Origin: Pedobacter suwonensis
GTDB taxonomy: Bacteria > Bacteroidota > Bacteroidia > Sphingobacteriales > Sphingobacteriaceae
Assembly: GCF_900111825.1 (NCBI RefSeq)
Contig: NZ_FOJM01000002.1
Coordinates: 394,142-458,141, forward strand
Length of the DNA: 64,000 nucleotides
Reading direction: 5' to 3'
The notes beneath the pieces were generated by a model. That model made no database searches. It saw only the letters and a program-made list of their open reading frames with translations, and was not told the DNA's origin. This document shows, in pieces, positions 42,563 through 51,575 of the stretch. A program made the position numbers and the translations under genes. The first letter of the stretch is position 1. Each line of letters starts with the position of its first letter.

Positions 42563-42593
42563 TTTGTATTTCATATCCGAATTGCTACCTTCG
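42563..42593 (+). promoter_or_regulatory. Bacteroidota-type promoter before the candidate small RNA
   Basis: TTTG (42563-42566) and TACCTTCG (42586-42593) are spaced 19 bp, close to the Bacteroidota consensus TTTG-N19-TAnnTTTG with one mismatch in the -7 box. A start near 42599 is predicted. Confidence 0.55.
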
Positions 42594-42598
42594 TCTTC

Positions 42599-42652
42599 GA
42601 GAGCGTTAATTTAGATAACGGGGAACTGGGCATCGTCCGTTCCCCGTTTTTT
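42599..42652 (+). ncRNA. Candidate small RNA of about 50 nt ending in an intrinsic terminator
   Basis: From the predicted start near 42599 transcription would meet within 20 bases a perfect stem (AACGGGGAAC at 42617-42626, GTTCCCCGTT at 42639-42648) followed by T-run to 42652. There is no open frame in it. A promoter this close to a terminator with no gene between suggests a short regulatory RNA. It could also be the end of an unseen upstream transcript; sequence alone cannot decide. Confidence 0.45.
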
Positions 42653-42936
42653 ATGGCATGAACAACAGCTTCGGGTAAACTATTCTGAGCTTACCTTTAA
42701 TTAATTATTCCCGGTACCGGGAATCCTGATTATTCCTTATGTAAGCCGTAACAGACATTACCGATGCACCTGGCTAAGAAGTTCCCATGATTAATTACAT
42801 TTTCGAAGAATAGATTGAAAATAATGGATGTTGGCTATCCTTAATACCCTGCATTCTGAAGGAAGACTGGTGTCCTATCCATAAATTAAAACCTAGACGG
42901 TATTATAATATTTATGTCGGGTTAATTGTATATTTG
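42653..42936. other. Leader region of the second PAS kinase
   Basis: No gene. A box TATATTTG (42929-42936) directly abuts the first in-frame ATG of the kinase, suggesting a very short or absent leader if it is the -7 element. Confidence 0.4.
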
Positions 42937-44931
42937 ATGTCTATGGATATGCGTGACTTTTCTGCTCCCAGAATGTTTGACACGGCACAAATCAACGATG
43001 CCCTGATATGTTCCCCTGCACCTACTGCAATTTATGCCGGTAAGAATATGATCATTCAGTTTGCTAACAAAGGAATGCTGGAATTATGGGGAAAAGATGC
43101 TTCCGTAATTGGAAAACCGCTCATGGAGGCCATTCCGGAACTTGAAGGACAGCCATTTCTATCCTTGCTCCAACAGGTTTGGGACACTGGAAAAAGTTAC
43201 TCGGTGACCGATGCGCCAGCCAGCTTGATAAAAAACGGCATTCAGGTAACCGACTATTTCGATTACGAATACAGAGCGTTGCTGGATACATCCGGACGAA
43301 CCTGGTGCATTTTAAATACCGCCCTCGAGGTTACTGCAAGGCGGGATTTCTTGATCAGGATACAGCAAAAGGAAGAGAAAGAGCAGGCACTTAATGAAGA
43401 GATGGCCGCAACACTGGAAGAACTGACCTCTACCAATGACGAGCTGAACCACTCGGTAAAGCTTTTGGCAGAAAGCCGTGAACATATTCGTATGATCATT
43501 GAACAGGCACCGGTTGGCATTGCCATGCTCCAGGGACCTGATCACATTATAGAGATTGCGAACCCTGCTATCCTCAAAATCTGGGGCCGCAGGGAAACCG
43601 AGGTGATCGGCATTCCACATACACAAGCGCGCCCTGAACTTAAAGGCCAGCCGGTGAACGATTGGCTGGAGCAGGTGTTTATTACAGGTGAGCCTAAAAT
43701 CAACAATGAGTTTCCGGTAAAACTATTCGACAACGGTGGACTTCGTGAAGCTGTCGTTAATTCAATTTACCAACCAATACGTTCAACAACCGGTGAGGTT
43801 ACGGGCGTGTTAGTGATTCTTGATGATATTACATCCGAGGTTATTGAAAGAAAGAAAAATGAAAAAGATCAGCATATGCTGGCCCTTGCCATCGATGCCG
43901 GAGAACTCGCTACATTTTACTATGAACCGGCATCCAATTTATTTTCAGGTAATGCATTGTTAAAGTCCTGGTTTGGTTTATCGGCCGATGAACTAATCGA
44001 GTTACCCCTTGCACTCAACGCGATTGTTCCCGAGGACCGCGAACGGGTCCAGCGTGAAATAGCAAACGTCCTCAACCAAGAATCAAATGGTCATTATGCT
44101 ATTGAGTATAGTATCAAAGGCAATTTGAATGAAAGCCCGAGATTACTCCAGGCCATGGGAAAAGTGTTGTATGATTTAAATGGAAAACCGCAAAGCCTGA
44201 ACGGGACCCTAAGGGATATTACCCGGCAGAAAAAGGAGGAGCAACGGAAAGACGATTTTATGAGCATGGTAAGTCACGAACTAAAGACGCCGATCACTTC
44301 GCTTCAGGCATATCTTCAATTGATGCAGCGAATGGCGATCATAAAAAAAGATATTTCCCAGCAAAATATGCTTGACAAATCAGTCAAGCAGCTGCAGACC
44401 ATGAATGCCATGATCAATGGATTTCTGAATGTTTCCAGATTGGATTCAGGCAGGATGCATATAGAAAGAACAGAATTTGATCTGATCGCGCTGATCAAAG
44501 AGGTTGAAGACGAAACGGTCTCCACAATCCATACCCATCAACTGTCATTTGCACCGGTCCCAAATATGCGCATATCTGCCGATCGTGAAAAGATCTCACA
44601 GGTGCTTCATAACTTAATTGGCAACGCGGTTAAATATTCGCGGATGGGTGGTTCCATTCATATAGCATGTTACGAACTTGAAAACCACGGCACAAGGATT
44701 ACCGTTTCAGATCAAGGAATCGGCATTGAGCAGGAAGACCAGGATAGAATATTTGAACGGTACTATCGTGTGAAGCATCCGGCCAGCGGCTCAATTGCAG
44801 GGTTCGGTATAGGTCTTTACCTCTGCAAGGAGATCATTACACTGCATGGAGGGGAAATATCCGTTGTGAGTGCACCTGACCAGGGCACGACCTTCGCAAT
44901 AGAACTGCCTGGCAAACTCACCAGGGAATAG
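42937..44931 (+). CDS. PAS-domain sensor histidine kinase, orphan, copy 2
   Basis: The 664-residue kinase (ATGs at 42937, 42943 and 42949 are all possible) has PAS modules at about 20-140 (ICSPAPTAIYAGKNMIIQFA; EVTARRDF), 190-310 (EQAPVGIAMLQGPDHIIEIA) and 315-430 (ending GTLRDITRQKKEEQ), with a coiled coil before the second. HisKA His is in MVSHELKTPITSLQAY (about 447); HATPase_c has NLIGNAVKYS, DQGIGIE and GFGIGLYLCKE. No transmembrane segment, receiver or neighbouring regulator. It shares architecture and the last two domains closely with the kinase at 12134, so they probably arose by duplication. Confidence 0.9.
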   Translation: MSMDMRDFSAPRMFDTAQINDALICSPAPTAIYAGKNMIIQFANKGMLELWGKDASVIGKPLMEAIPELEGQPFLSLLQQVWDTGKSYSVTDAPASLIKNGIQVTDYFDYEYRALLDTSGRTWCILNTALEVTARRDFLIRIQQKEEKEQALNEEMAATLEELTSTNDELNHSVKLLAESREHIRMIIEQAPVGIAMLQGPDHIIEIANPAILKIWGRRETEVIGIPHTQARPELKGQPVNDWLEQVFITGEPKINNEFPVKLFDNGGLREAVVNSIYQPIRSTTGEVTGVLVILDDITSEVIERKKNEKDQHMLALAIDAGELATFYYEPASNLFSGNALLKSWFGLSADELIELPLALNAIVPEDRERVQREIANVLNQESNGHYAIEYSIKGNLNESPRLLQAMGKVLYDLNGKPQSLNGTLRDITRQKKEEQRKDDFMSMVSHELKTPITSLQAYLQLMQRMAIIKKDISQQNMLDKSVKQLQTMNAMINGFLNVSRLDSGRMHIERTEFDLIALIKEVEDETVSTIHTHQLSFAPVPNMRISADREKISQVLHNLIGNAVKYSRMGGSIHIACYELENHGTRITVSDQGIGIEQEDQDRIFERYYRVKHPASGSIAGFGIGLYLCKEIITLHGGEISVVSAPDQGTTFAIELPGKLTRE

Positions 44932-44956
44932 CCAGATACCCAGTTCGGAAATAATC

Positions 44957-45226
44957 TCAAATATCTTCGTTTAAATCTTTGCTGACCTCATGCGGGTGAT
45001 GGGCCTCGATCTCATCAGCCAGTAAATGCAGTAATTTTTCAGAAAGTCTGGCCGGATTTTGGCAGAGGTGCAGAAAGTGGTACGGATCAGGCTGGAAGCT
45101 TGCGACCAATTTACCTTGTTGAAATACTTTTATCTTACAGCTTTCTCCATTCTGGTGCAGGTATTCGCCCACTTCAAAATGGTGAATTTCTTTACCCAAA
45201 TTTATACTGATCTGATAGTTTTCCAT
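44957..45226 (-). CDS. Small hypothetical protein
   Basis: Start taken at ATG 45226 (MENYQISINLGKEIHHFEVG); the open frame upstream only offers TTG. The 89-residue protein is beta-rich then helical (LHLCQNPARLSEKLLHLLAD) and has a His/Glu-rich end. No signal, no membrane span, no known domain. It converges with the kinase gene, 25 bp from it. Probably a small cytosolic protein. Confidence 0.55.
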   Translation of the reverse strand: MENYQISINLGKEIHHFEVGEYLHQNGESCKIKVFQQGKLVASFQPDPYHFLHLCQNPARLSEKLLHLLADEIEAHHPHEVSKDLNEDI

Positions 45227-45374
45227 ATTTCCATAGTTTTTATCGTATGCATTAAACAATAACAAAGCAATTTGGTTTTCAGGCCACTGCTGTGTTGATG
45301 CATCGATGTTTTTAAACGGTTTCCAAACTATATGCGTCCATCGAAGGTTAAATTAACACCCAGCTACAATTGTT

Positions 45375-45830
45375 ATGGAATATCCGATCAACAACGAACA
45401 AGATTCCGAATTGGAAAAATTTACTATTGCGCAGGAGCGGGATTATGCAACAGCGCTAAATGAAATCAAAAGCGGCAGAAAACAATCGCACTGGATGTGG
45501 TACATCTTTCCACAGATCCAGGGGCTCGGATTTTCCAGTACCGCAAAATATTATGCTATACGTGATCTGCAACAGGCTGCTGACTACTTAGCTCATCCGG
45601 TTCTTGGGCCAAGGTTAACAGCGATTTCGAAAAAATTATTGACCCACACCGAGCTTAGTGCAAAGGAGATTTTTGGAAGTCCTGATGATTTGAAACTACG
45701 CTCGTGCATGAGTCTGTTCGCTTTCATCAAAAATGCACCTCCTGTGTTTCAGCAGGTATTAGATCAATTTTTCGAAGGCGAAAGTGATTCAAAAACACAA
45801 CAAATTCTTAATCTAAAGGCTTTTGATTGA
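45375..45830 (+). CDS. DUF1810-family protein
   Basis: The 151-residue protein has the DUF1810 order: ELEKFTIAQERDYATALNEI, then SGRKQSHWMWYIFPQIQGLG, AIRDLQQAADYLAHPVLGPR and LRSCMSLFAFI. The family is a short alpha-helical protein sometimes called calpastatin-like in annotations without evidence. Its function is unknown. Frame intact, normal length, alone in its own transcript. Confidence 0.85.
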   Translation: MEYPINNEQDSELEKFTIAQERDYATALNEIKSGRKQSHWMWYIFPQIQGLGFSSTAKYYAIRDLQQAADYLAHPVLGPRLTAISKKLLTHTELSAKEIFGSPDDLKLRSCMSLFAFIKNAPPVFQQVLDQFFEGESDSKTQQILNLKAFD

Positions 45831-46590
45831 CAATTGCTGGAACGAATTGAATAAGGTCTGGCAACTTCGATATTTACACCCTTTTATCAATACACCGCAA
45901 ACAGGTCGCGCGTTCTTCAGCCTGTCTGCTGCATATCGTAAAATCACTCTAAATGCGGTTTAGGCGGGAATGAGAAATCGCAAGAGTATTCAAGCGGTTC
46001 GAAATCGGCCATTTGCCTGGGGAAGTGCTTGAATTTTCTTGCACCTTATTTATTGAAAAAGATGTTTCCAATGAAGGCAGGAATTATCTTTTTCTTTTTA
46101 GATTTTCCATTTATCCCTTTACCTATTCCAAGAGAAATCCTTTTCATAAAGGTTTATAATATTAATATTGCAAGGCAATAAAGGATAGAATTTTCGGACA
46201 AGGCGTGAATTATTGAACAGTAAAATAATATCGCTGTGGCATCTGTTCATATACCGGCCGGAAAATACAGTTTATCCTGTCGGATGTTTTAATGATTGGC
46301 ACATCCATCCTAATGAATAAAAGAAAGGGCTTAGGTCCCCCCATTTTAGTTTGACCTTGGCTTGCATTCCGCGAATCTCCACGCAGTATGCATATAAAGT
46401 AAAAGGCCTCGTTACCGGCGGCTTAGATAAAGGACAAATGAAGTCTGGTGCCGACCCGATGTGTACGATTTGACTCTCCTGCAAAACCCGCTGCAGCCCG
46501 CTCAGATATAAGATAAATCTTCAATTTCGCGATGCTGCTTTTGTTAGCGTTGGCTAAGAGCGAAGCCATATGAAGAGCATAATAATTGGT
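45831..46590. other. Long spacer with remnants
   Basis: Stops in all frames, no start codon with family content. A stretch at 46056-46094 resembles 41649-41686. The minus frame 46272-46484 is low in protein character and I do not call it. Confidence 0.35.
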
Positions 46591-47892
46591 TTACTTCTGT
46601 TGGAATTCTATCAAGCCATTTTTCATTACCATTTTGACCTCAAAAAGAGACTTTTTAAAATCTTTTTGCATGTTGCCCTTGAAAATTGCAATATCGGCTT
46701 TGGCACGCTCTTTAAGCACACCGATTTGATCTGGCATTCCGAGTGCAATTGAAGCATTGTATGTGGCTGTTCTCAATGCGTCGGACGCAGATAAACCTGC
46801 GTCAAAGTAACCTGAAATGGTATGTTTGGCCATCTCGCCTCTTGGCATATTTATGTTGATATACGCGTCTGAACCCGCCACGATCATTACGCCCGCATTA
46901 TGGGCTGCTTTTAGTCTATCTTGAAGCGGCTTAAAGTTCTTTCGGATTTGCTGCTCATCATAGGGCATTTTCTGTGTTTTCAGATAGGTGATCTGAAGAT
47001 CTGGTGAGCCGTCTGTAGCAACAAGATATATTTTTCTTTTCGCCATTGTCTCAAGGGTAGACTTAGTAAAACCATACCCGTGTTCCAATCCATCAACGCC
47101 CGCCTCAATAGCTGCATGAACCGCCCAGTCGCGGTCACAGTGCGCCGTAACCTTCACCCTTTCACTATGGGCTGCCTTCACTATCGCCTTAATCTCTTCC
47201 AATGTTAATACTAAACGATTTCCTATGGCGGTTATCTTAATTACATCAACACCTCGGGCAATGTGTTCTTTTACTGCTTTCGTAGCCTCATCCGCACCAC
47301 TAACCATAGAATATTCTTTAGCTGAATACTTTTCAAACTCTTTAATTGGCACACCATAAATCTGCCCGTCCATCGCACTGATTATCGGCCCGGACACCAA
47401 CATTCTGGGACCTGAAAAATCACCTCTTTCGATCGCATTTTTAAGCTCAATATCCAGGTACTGTTCAGAATTACCCAAATCACGGATACATGTAAACCCC
47501 GCATTAAGATAACTCTTTGCGAAACCAACGGCCCTCAAAACCCTGGTTTCAGGAGAATTTAGAATACCATCATTAGCCAGGTTATCATTCGGTCCCTGCT
47601 GAAAAGCAATATGCGAGTGCGCGTCAATCAGGCCAGGTGTAACTGTATCTTCGCTATAATCTAAAATAATTGTACCACTCGGAACATCAATTCTGTCCCC
47701 TACTTTGACAATGCTATTTCCTCTGATTAGTAATTGTTTGTTTTTGTAGAATTCATTTTTCTCCGAATCGTACATCTGACCGGCCTTGATCAAAAAATAC
47801 TTTTCGTTTTGTTGAGCGAAACTTGTTGCGGAATAGGATAATAATGTAAAACCAAACGGTATAAAAAGTCGGATAATTAATTTGCTGACCAT
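46591..47892 (-). CDS. Exported amidohydrolase-family metal enzyme
   Basis: The 433-residue protein has a signal peptide (PFGFTLLSYSATSFAQ, cut after FAQ) and an amidohydrolase barrel: first metal motif GLIDAHSHIAF (about 88-98), further ligands in VKVTAHCDRDWAVHAAIEAG and DGLEHGYG, and the Asp in GSDAYI. It is close to the imidazolonepropionase/Xaa-Pro dipeptidase-like group common in Bacteroidota, which hydrolyse small peptides or lactams in the periplasm. Substrate not deducible. Alone, not in an operon. Confidence 0.85.
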   Translation of the reverse strand: MVSKLIIRLFIPFGFTLLSYSATSFAQQNEKYFLIKAGQMYDSEKNEFYKNKQLLIRGNSIVKVGDRIDVPSGTIILDYSEDTVTPGLIDAHSHIAFQQGPNDNLANDGILNSPETRVLRAVGFAKSYLNAGFTCIRDLGNSEQYLDIELKNAIERGDFSGPRMLVSGPIISAMDGQIYGVPIKEFEKYSAKEYSMVSGADEATKAVKEHIARGVDVIKITAIGNRLVLTLEEIKAIVKAAHSERVKVTAHCDRDWAVHAAIEAGVDGLEHGYGFTKSTLETMAKRKIYLVATDGSPDLQITYLKTQKMPYDEQQIRKNFKPLQDRLKAAHNAGVMIVAGSDAYININMPRGEMAKHTISGYFDAGLSASDALRTATYNASIALGMPDQIGVLKERAKADIAIFKGNMQKDFKKSLFEVKMVMKNGLIEFQQK

Positions 47893-48399
47893 CAGATTTT
47901 TTAGGTTTATAAATTATCTATTAATAATAACTGTTTTTTTCTTCGTCGCAAACTATTTCCTTAAAAAATTTATAATAGGGATTTTTCGGGGCAACGACTG
48001 TTGGCCTTATTAGACGTTAAGCGTCCGTTCCCAATAATCTATAGATGTATCGATTTAAAACGGTGAGATTTAATTGAAAAGTGTCCTAAACATTTACTTT
48101 AAGGTTTGACATCCAGTTACTGGGGGTTTAAAGAAGGAGGGAAATTTCCTCCTTCTTCCAATACTTAGGCTTCCGACAGCTTGGTAAAATGAGAAAAGTT
48201 GAAATGACGAGTTGATAAATTCATTATTTCGCTATCAAATTCAAAAATTATTGGCCCCTTCACAAAATTTTTATGCAGATGTAAATTTATTTATACCAAC
48301 GACCAGTACCGTTATGCGAATGACTTTTAAAACAGCAATAAGTTGCTGATTAAAAATACAATTATTAAATTAGCGTATATTTTGCTGAGACTATTTATT
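47893..48399. other. Spacer with a hairpin, no gene
   Basis: A 10-bp stem AAGAAGGAGG / CCTCCTTCTT pairs 48131-48140 with 48148-48157 across seven bases. No T-run of useful length follows, so it is perhaps not a terminator. No gene is seen. Confidence 0.45.
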
Positions 48400-49131
48400 A
48401 TGGAAATGAAATGCATAATTATAGATGACGAAAACCACACACTTACTCAAATAGCGGAACTGATATCTTTAACACCGGGAATAAGTCACGAGAAGAGTTT
48501 CGATAATGCCATTGATGCATTAACCTATTTACATGTCCTGAAACATGTTGACATTGTTTTCCTTGATATTGAGATGCCCCAGATCCACGGTATCGAAGCC
48601 GCCAGATTACTACGGCCCTATTGTGATTTTTTAGTCCTGATCACCGCACATACCGACTATGGCGTACAAAGCTTCGAGATCGGTGCGGACGGTTACCTGC
48701 TTAAACCCGTAAGCGAAGTGAAATTCATCCGTCAGATACAGCGCCTTCTGCAAGGAGGATCAGGGAAACCAGTCAGTAGAAATCCCGACGGCTTCTTATT
48801 GGTGAAGGGTGGCTCAAAGCACAAATATTTGAGTATACCGCTGGACCAGGTACTTTACATCAAATCGCTATCCAACTACATTCAGATTTTTTTAACATAT
48901 GGGCAGCACATCAGCTATCACACCCTAAAGCATGTAGAGGAGTCCCTCAGAGACCGTACCGAATTTTTAAGAATAAACAGGTCAGAAATAATATCCTTTA
49001 ACTATGTTAAACAGGTGGATGGTTACCAGATCGTGCTCCGCAACGAAAAAAAATTTATAGTCAGCAGAAGTTACAAGAATCAATTTGATTATTTTCTGCG
49101 CAACCGGCTACCTGGGCCAGGTGTACGATAG
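48400..49131 (+). CDS. LytTR-family response regulator
   Basis: Start chosen at 48400 (MEMKCIIIDDENHTLTQIAE), where the receiver begins; the frame open upstream adds only a hydrophobic non-family tail. The 243-residue protein has a receiver with acidic pocket DDE and phospho-acceptor D56 (IVFLDIEMPQ), then a LytTR DNA-binding domain (about 135-240: SIPLDQVLYIKSLSNYIQIF; FLRINRSEIISFNYV). Its usual partner, a 5TM or 7TM-type histidine kinase, is missing here, so it is an orphan; either of the two orphan kinases could signal to it. Confidence 0.9.
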   Translation: MEMKCIIIDDENHTLTQIAELISLTPGISHEKSFDNAIDALTYLHVLKHVDIVFLDIEMPQIHGIEAARLLRPYCDFLVLITAHTDYGVQSFEIGADGYLLKPVSEVKFIRQIQRLLQGGSGKPVSRNPDGFLLVKGGSKHKYLSIPLDQVLYIKSLSNYIQIFLTYGQHISYHTLKHVEESLRDRTEFLRINRSEIISFNYVKQVDGYQIVLRNEKKFIVSRSYKNQFDYFLRNRLPGPGVR

Positions 49132-49600
49132 ATGCTGAAGTTTTGGAGTGTATGAATGACCAAAAAATGATTTTGATATTGTTTAAGCTAAAATACTAAT
49201 CCTCTGAATAATTTAAAATTTGGGCCGGGACTATACTCCGGCCCTTTCACTCCTGCCCCTTGCGGTTAGGGCTTAATGGGGTGATCAATGCGATCAATAT
49301 TCTGATTTCTATGCATCAAAAATACTTCTGTATAGGTGTGACCAAATACCTATTTGTTTTTCTGATAGTTCGTATCTTTTCGGAAAACAGGTTAATGCCG
49401 GCTAGAGCTGACTAACCGGAAATGGTCAATCCATTATTGACGCTAATAGGAGACAAGATATAAAAAATACTTCATTATAATCTCACTAAAATTCGGCTGT
49501 ACAACCGCTCATCCAATATGATATAGCGCCTGAATAGTGTATCACCACAATCAAAGCAGCGGATAATTAGTATATTAGCGGTTTGAAACTGTCTGCTCTC
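49132..49600. other. Spacer containing a terminator and no gene
   Basis: GGGCCGG (49222-49228) pairs perfectly with CCGGCCC (49238-49244), then TTTC, and terminates the regulator gene. The rest is unoccupied. Confidence 0.5.
49222..49247 (+). terminator. Terminator of the LytTR regulator gene
   Basis: Seven-bp GC-rich stem with nine-base loop followed by TTTC, 90 bp beyond the stop codon. Confidence 0.65.
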
Positions 49601-51231
49601 ATGAGATCTAATATCCTGTACTCTTTCAGGGCACTTGCGTTGCTACTGACTATTTTTTCTCTACTGCTTATTCACTCCTGCAAAAAGGAGACGGAAATAT
49701 TACCTCCAGGCGAATCTCCAATAACGCCCCCTGCTATTCAGGGATTGGCTAAACTTTTTACGGACAGTATCTTCGGGCTGAGCAATTTCTCGGTCACCTT
49801 CCTTGGCAAAATACTTGAACAGGGGTCGTCAGCTGTTACCGAGTCGGGTATGGTAGTCGATACGGTCCCTGGAGCAACTACCGTTAAAAATCTCAATAAG
49901 TTTAAGGCCACGCCTGATGCTTCTGGACAGATGAAGGTAATTGTGACCTACGTGCCGGAAGGAACCACTTATTATATGCGTACTTATGCGATAAACAGTG
50001 CCGGAACAGCCTATGGCAACGAAGTCGTTTTCCGTTCTCCTGATGGAAAAAGTACCCTGGAAACTTTCGAAATAAAAACACAGGAGCAACTTATAGCACT
50101 TGGCGCAAAACATTATACCAGCTTGCAGTCGCTGCGCATTGGTGTACGGTGAATGACTTGAGCCCGTTAAAGGACCTGACCTTTGTCACGGGCGGCATGG
50201 AAATCAGTGGCACTACCCTTTTAAAGGACCTTACCGGCCTTGAACACCTGGAAATGGTCGGTACATATTTTCCAAACAGTCTACGTCTGGAAGGCAACCG
50301 TGCATTGCGCTCACTTAAAGGATTGAACAAACTTAAAACCGTACGCGGCTATTTCTATATTCTGGGAAATCCGTTGATCACAGATCTAAAAGGCTTAGAT
50401 AACTACACCATGACAAGTTTAGGTGAGTTCAGGGTTGAAAGGTGCTCTGGTTTACGGAGTCTAGACGGTATTGAAAGTATGCTGTATTGCTATGATGGTC
50501 TCGCCATTATGAACAATCCTATACTCAACGACATAAAAGCGCTTCGGAACCTAAAAGGTACAACACAGATACTTATCGGTGCCAACAATATGCTGACGAA
50601 TTTAGATGGATTGGAAGGGCTTACACAAGTCGGAATTGGGGAACTGGAATATGCTAGTATCACGCTACAGGGGAATCCATTGCTGACTAATATTGAAGGA
50701 CTTGCTAATATAAAGAAATGCGGCAATTTAAACATTGATGGGAATGCTTCGCTGAAAAGCTTAAGGGGCTTGAATGGACTTGTGGATCTGAATTATGTAA
50801 CGATCGTAAACAACGGCTCCCTCACAGATTTCAAAGGACTGAGTGGCCTTAAAACGGTCAGAAATAATTTAAAAATCTGGGAAAACCATCAACTGGTTAA
50901 TATGGATGGCCTTCAACAACTTGAGAAAGTAGGTAGGCTGGATATAGTGCTTAATAAAGGAATAAAAGACCTCAGTGGACTAGATGGTTTAAAGTCCGTG
51001 AACGGACCAAATGGCTATGCCATAACCATTTCGCACAACGAAAGCCTATTATCCTTGCACGGACTGGAGCAGCTCAGCTCTTCGACCGAAGGCATACAGA
51101 TTATGTACAATAAAAACCTTGCGGATTTCTGTCCGTTGAAATTGTTGATGAGCGGTTATAAAAGTTACTTTTCGGCATTGGATAATAAAATCAAAATGGA
51201 TCCGCAGATCCTGCAGAGCAGCTGTAAATAA
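49601..51231 (+). pseudogene. LRR lipoprotein split by a one-base frameshift
   Basis: Read as one gene it would encode a lipoprotein (start ATG 49601, lipobox LIHSC) with a fibronectin-like N-terminal half (FSVTFLGKILEQGSSAVTES; YYMRTYAINSAGTAYGNEVV) and about 350 residues of LRR-like receptor-L repeats (LRSLKGLNKLKTVRGYFYIL, NPLLTNIEGLANIKKCGNL). The first frame ends after QSLRIGVR at 50150-50152; the other frame takes over with VNDLSPLKDLTF. Restoring one missing G near 50144 gives the natural IGGTVNDLSPLKDL. The second part (GTG at 50149) has no signal and is not a sensible gene alone. Either a true mutation or a sequencing error. Confidence 0.75.
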
Positions 51232-51575
51232 ATATTCACCATTATACACAAAAGCAACATTATTAATGCTTCTAGGGCTGTCATATGAACCGATTGATAT
51301 CCGGAATATCTACTATGTTATTGGATTCACGGAAGCTATCTGCTCCACCAAAGGATGTGTACTAATAAATGATCTCCAAATCCGCCGCTAAGCGTAATTT
51401 CATCGACTGATCAGAAGATTTCATCTGAACTGTCTTTCCACAAGTTTTACAAGAAGAAAGGCATTTCTGGCTGTTCATTTGCTTCTGATAACGTATGATA
51501 TAAAACGGTTCCATTTGAAGTGCAATTTAGATAAGACAAAGGCAAGGTTCCGCAGCATACAGGAACAATACTTAT
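51232..51575. other. Spacer between LRR gene and recombinase
   Basis: No gene or clear signal seen in 340 bp; frames are short and interrupted. Confidence 0.4.

Noticed and set aside
50149..51231. Independent LRR gene starting at GTG 50149
   Set aside because: It has no signal peptide and its first residues continue naturally from the preceding lipoprotein once one base is restored.
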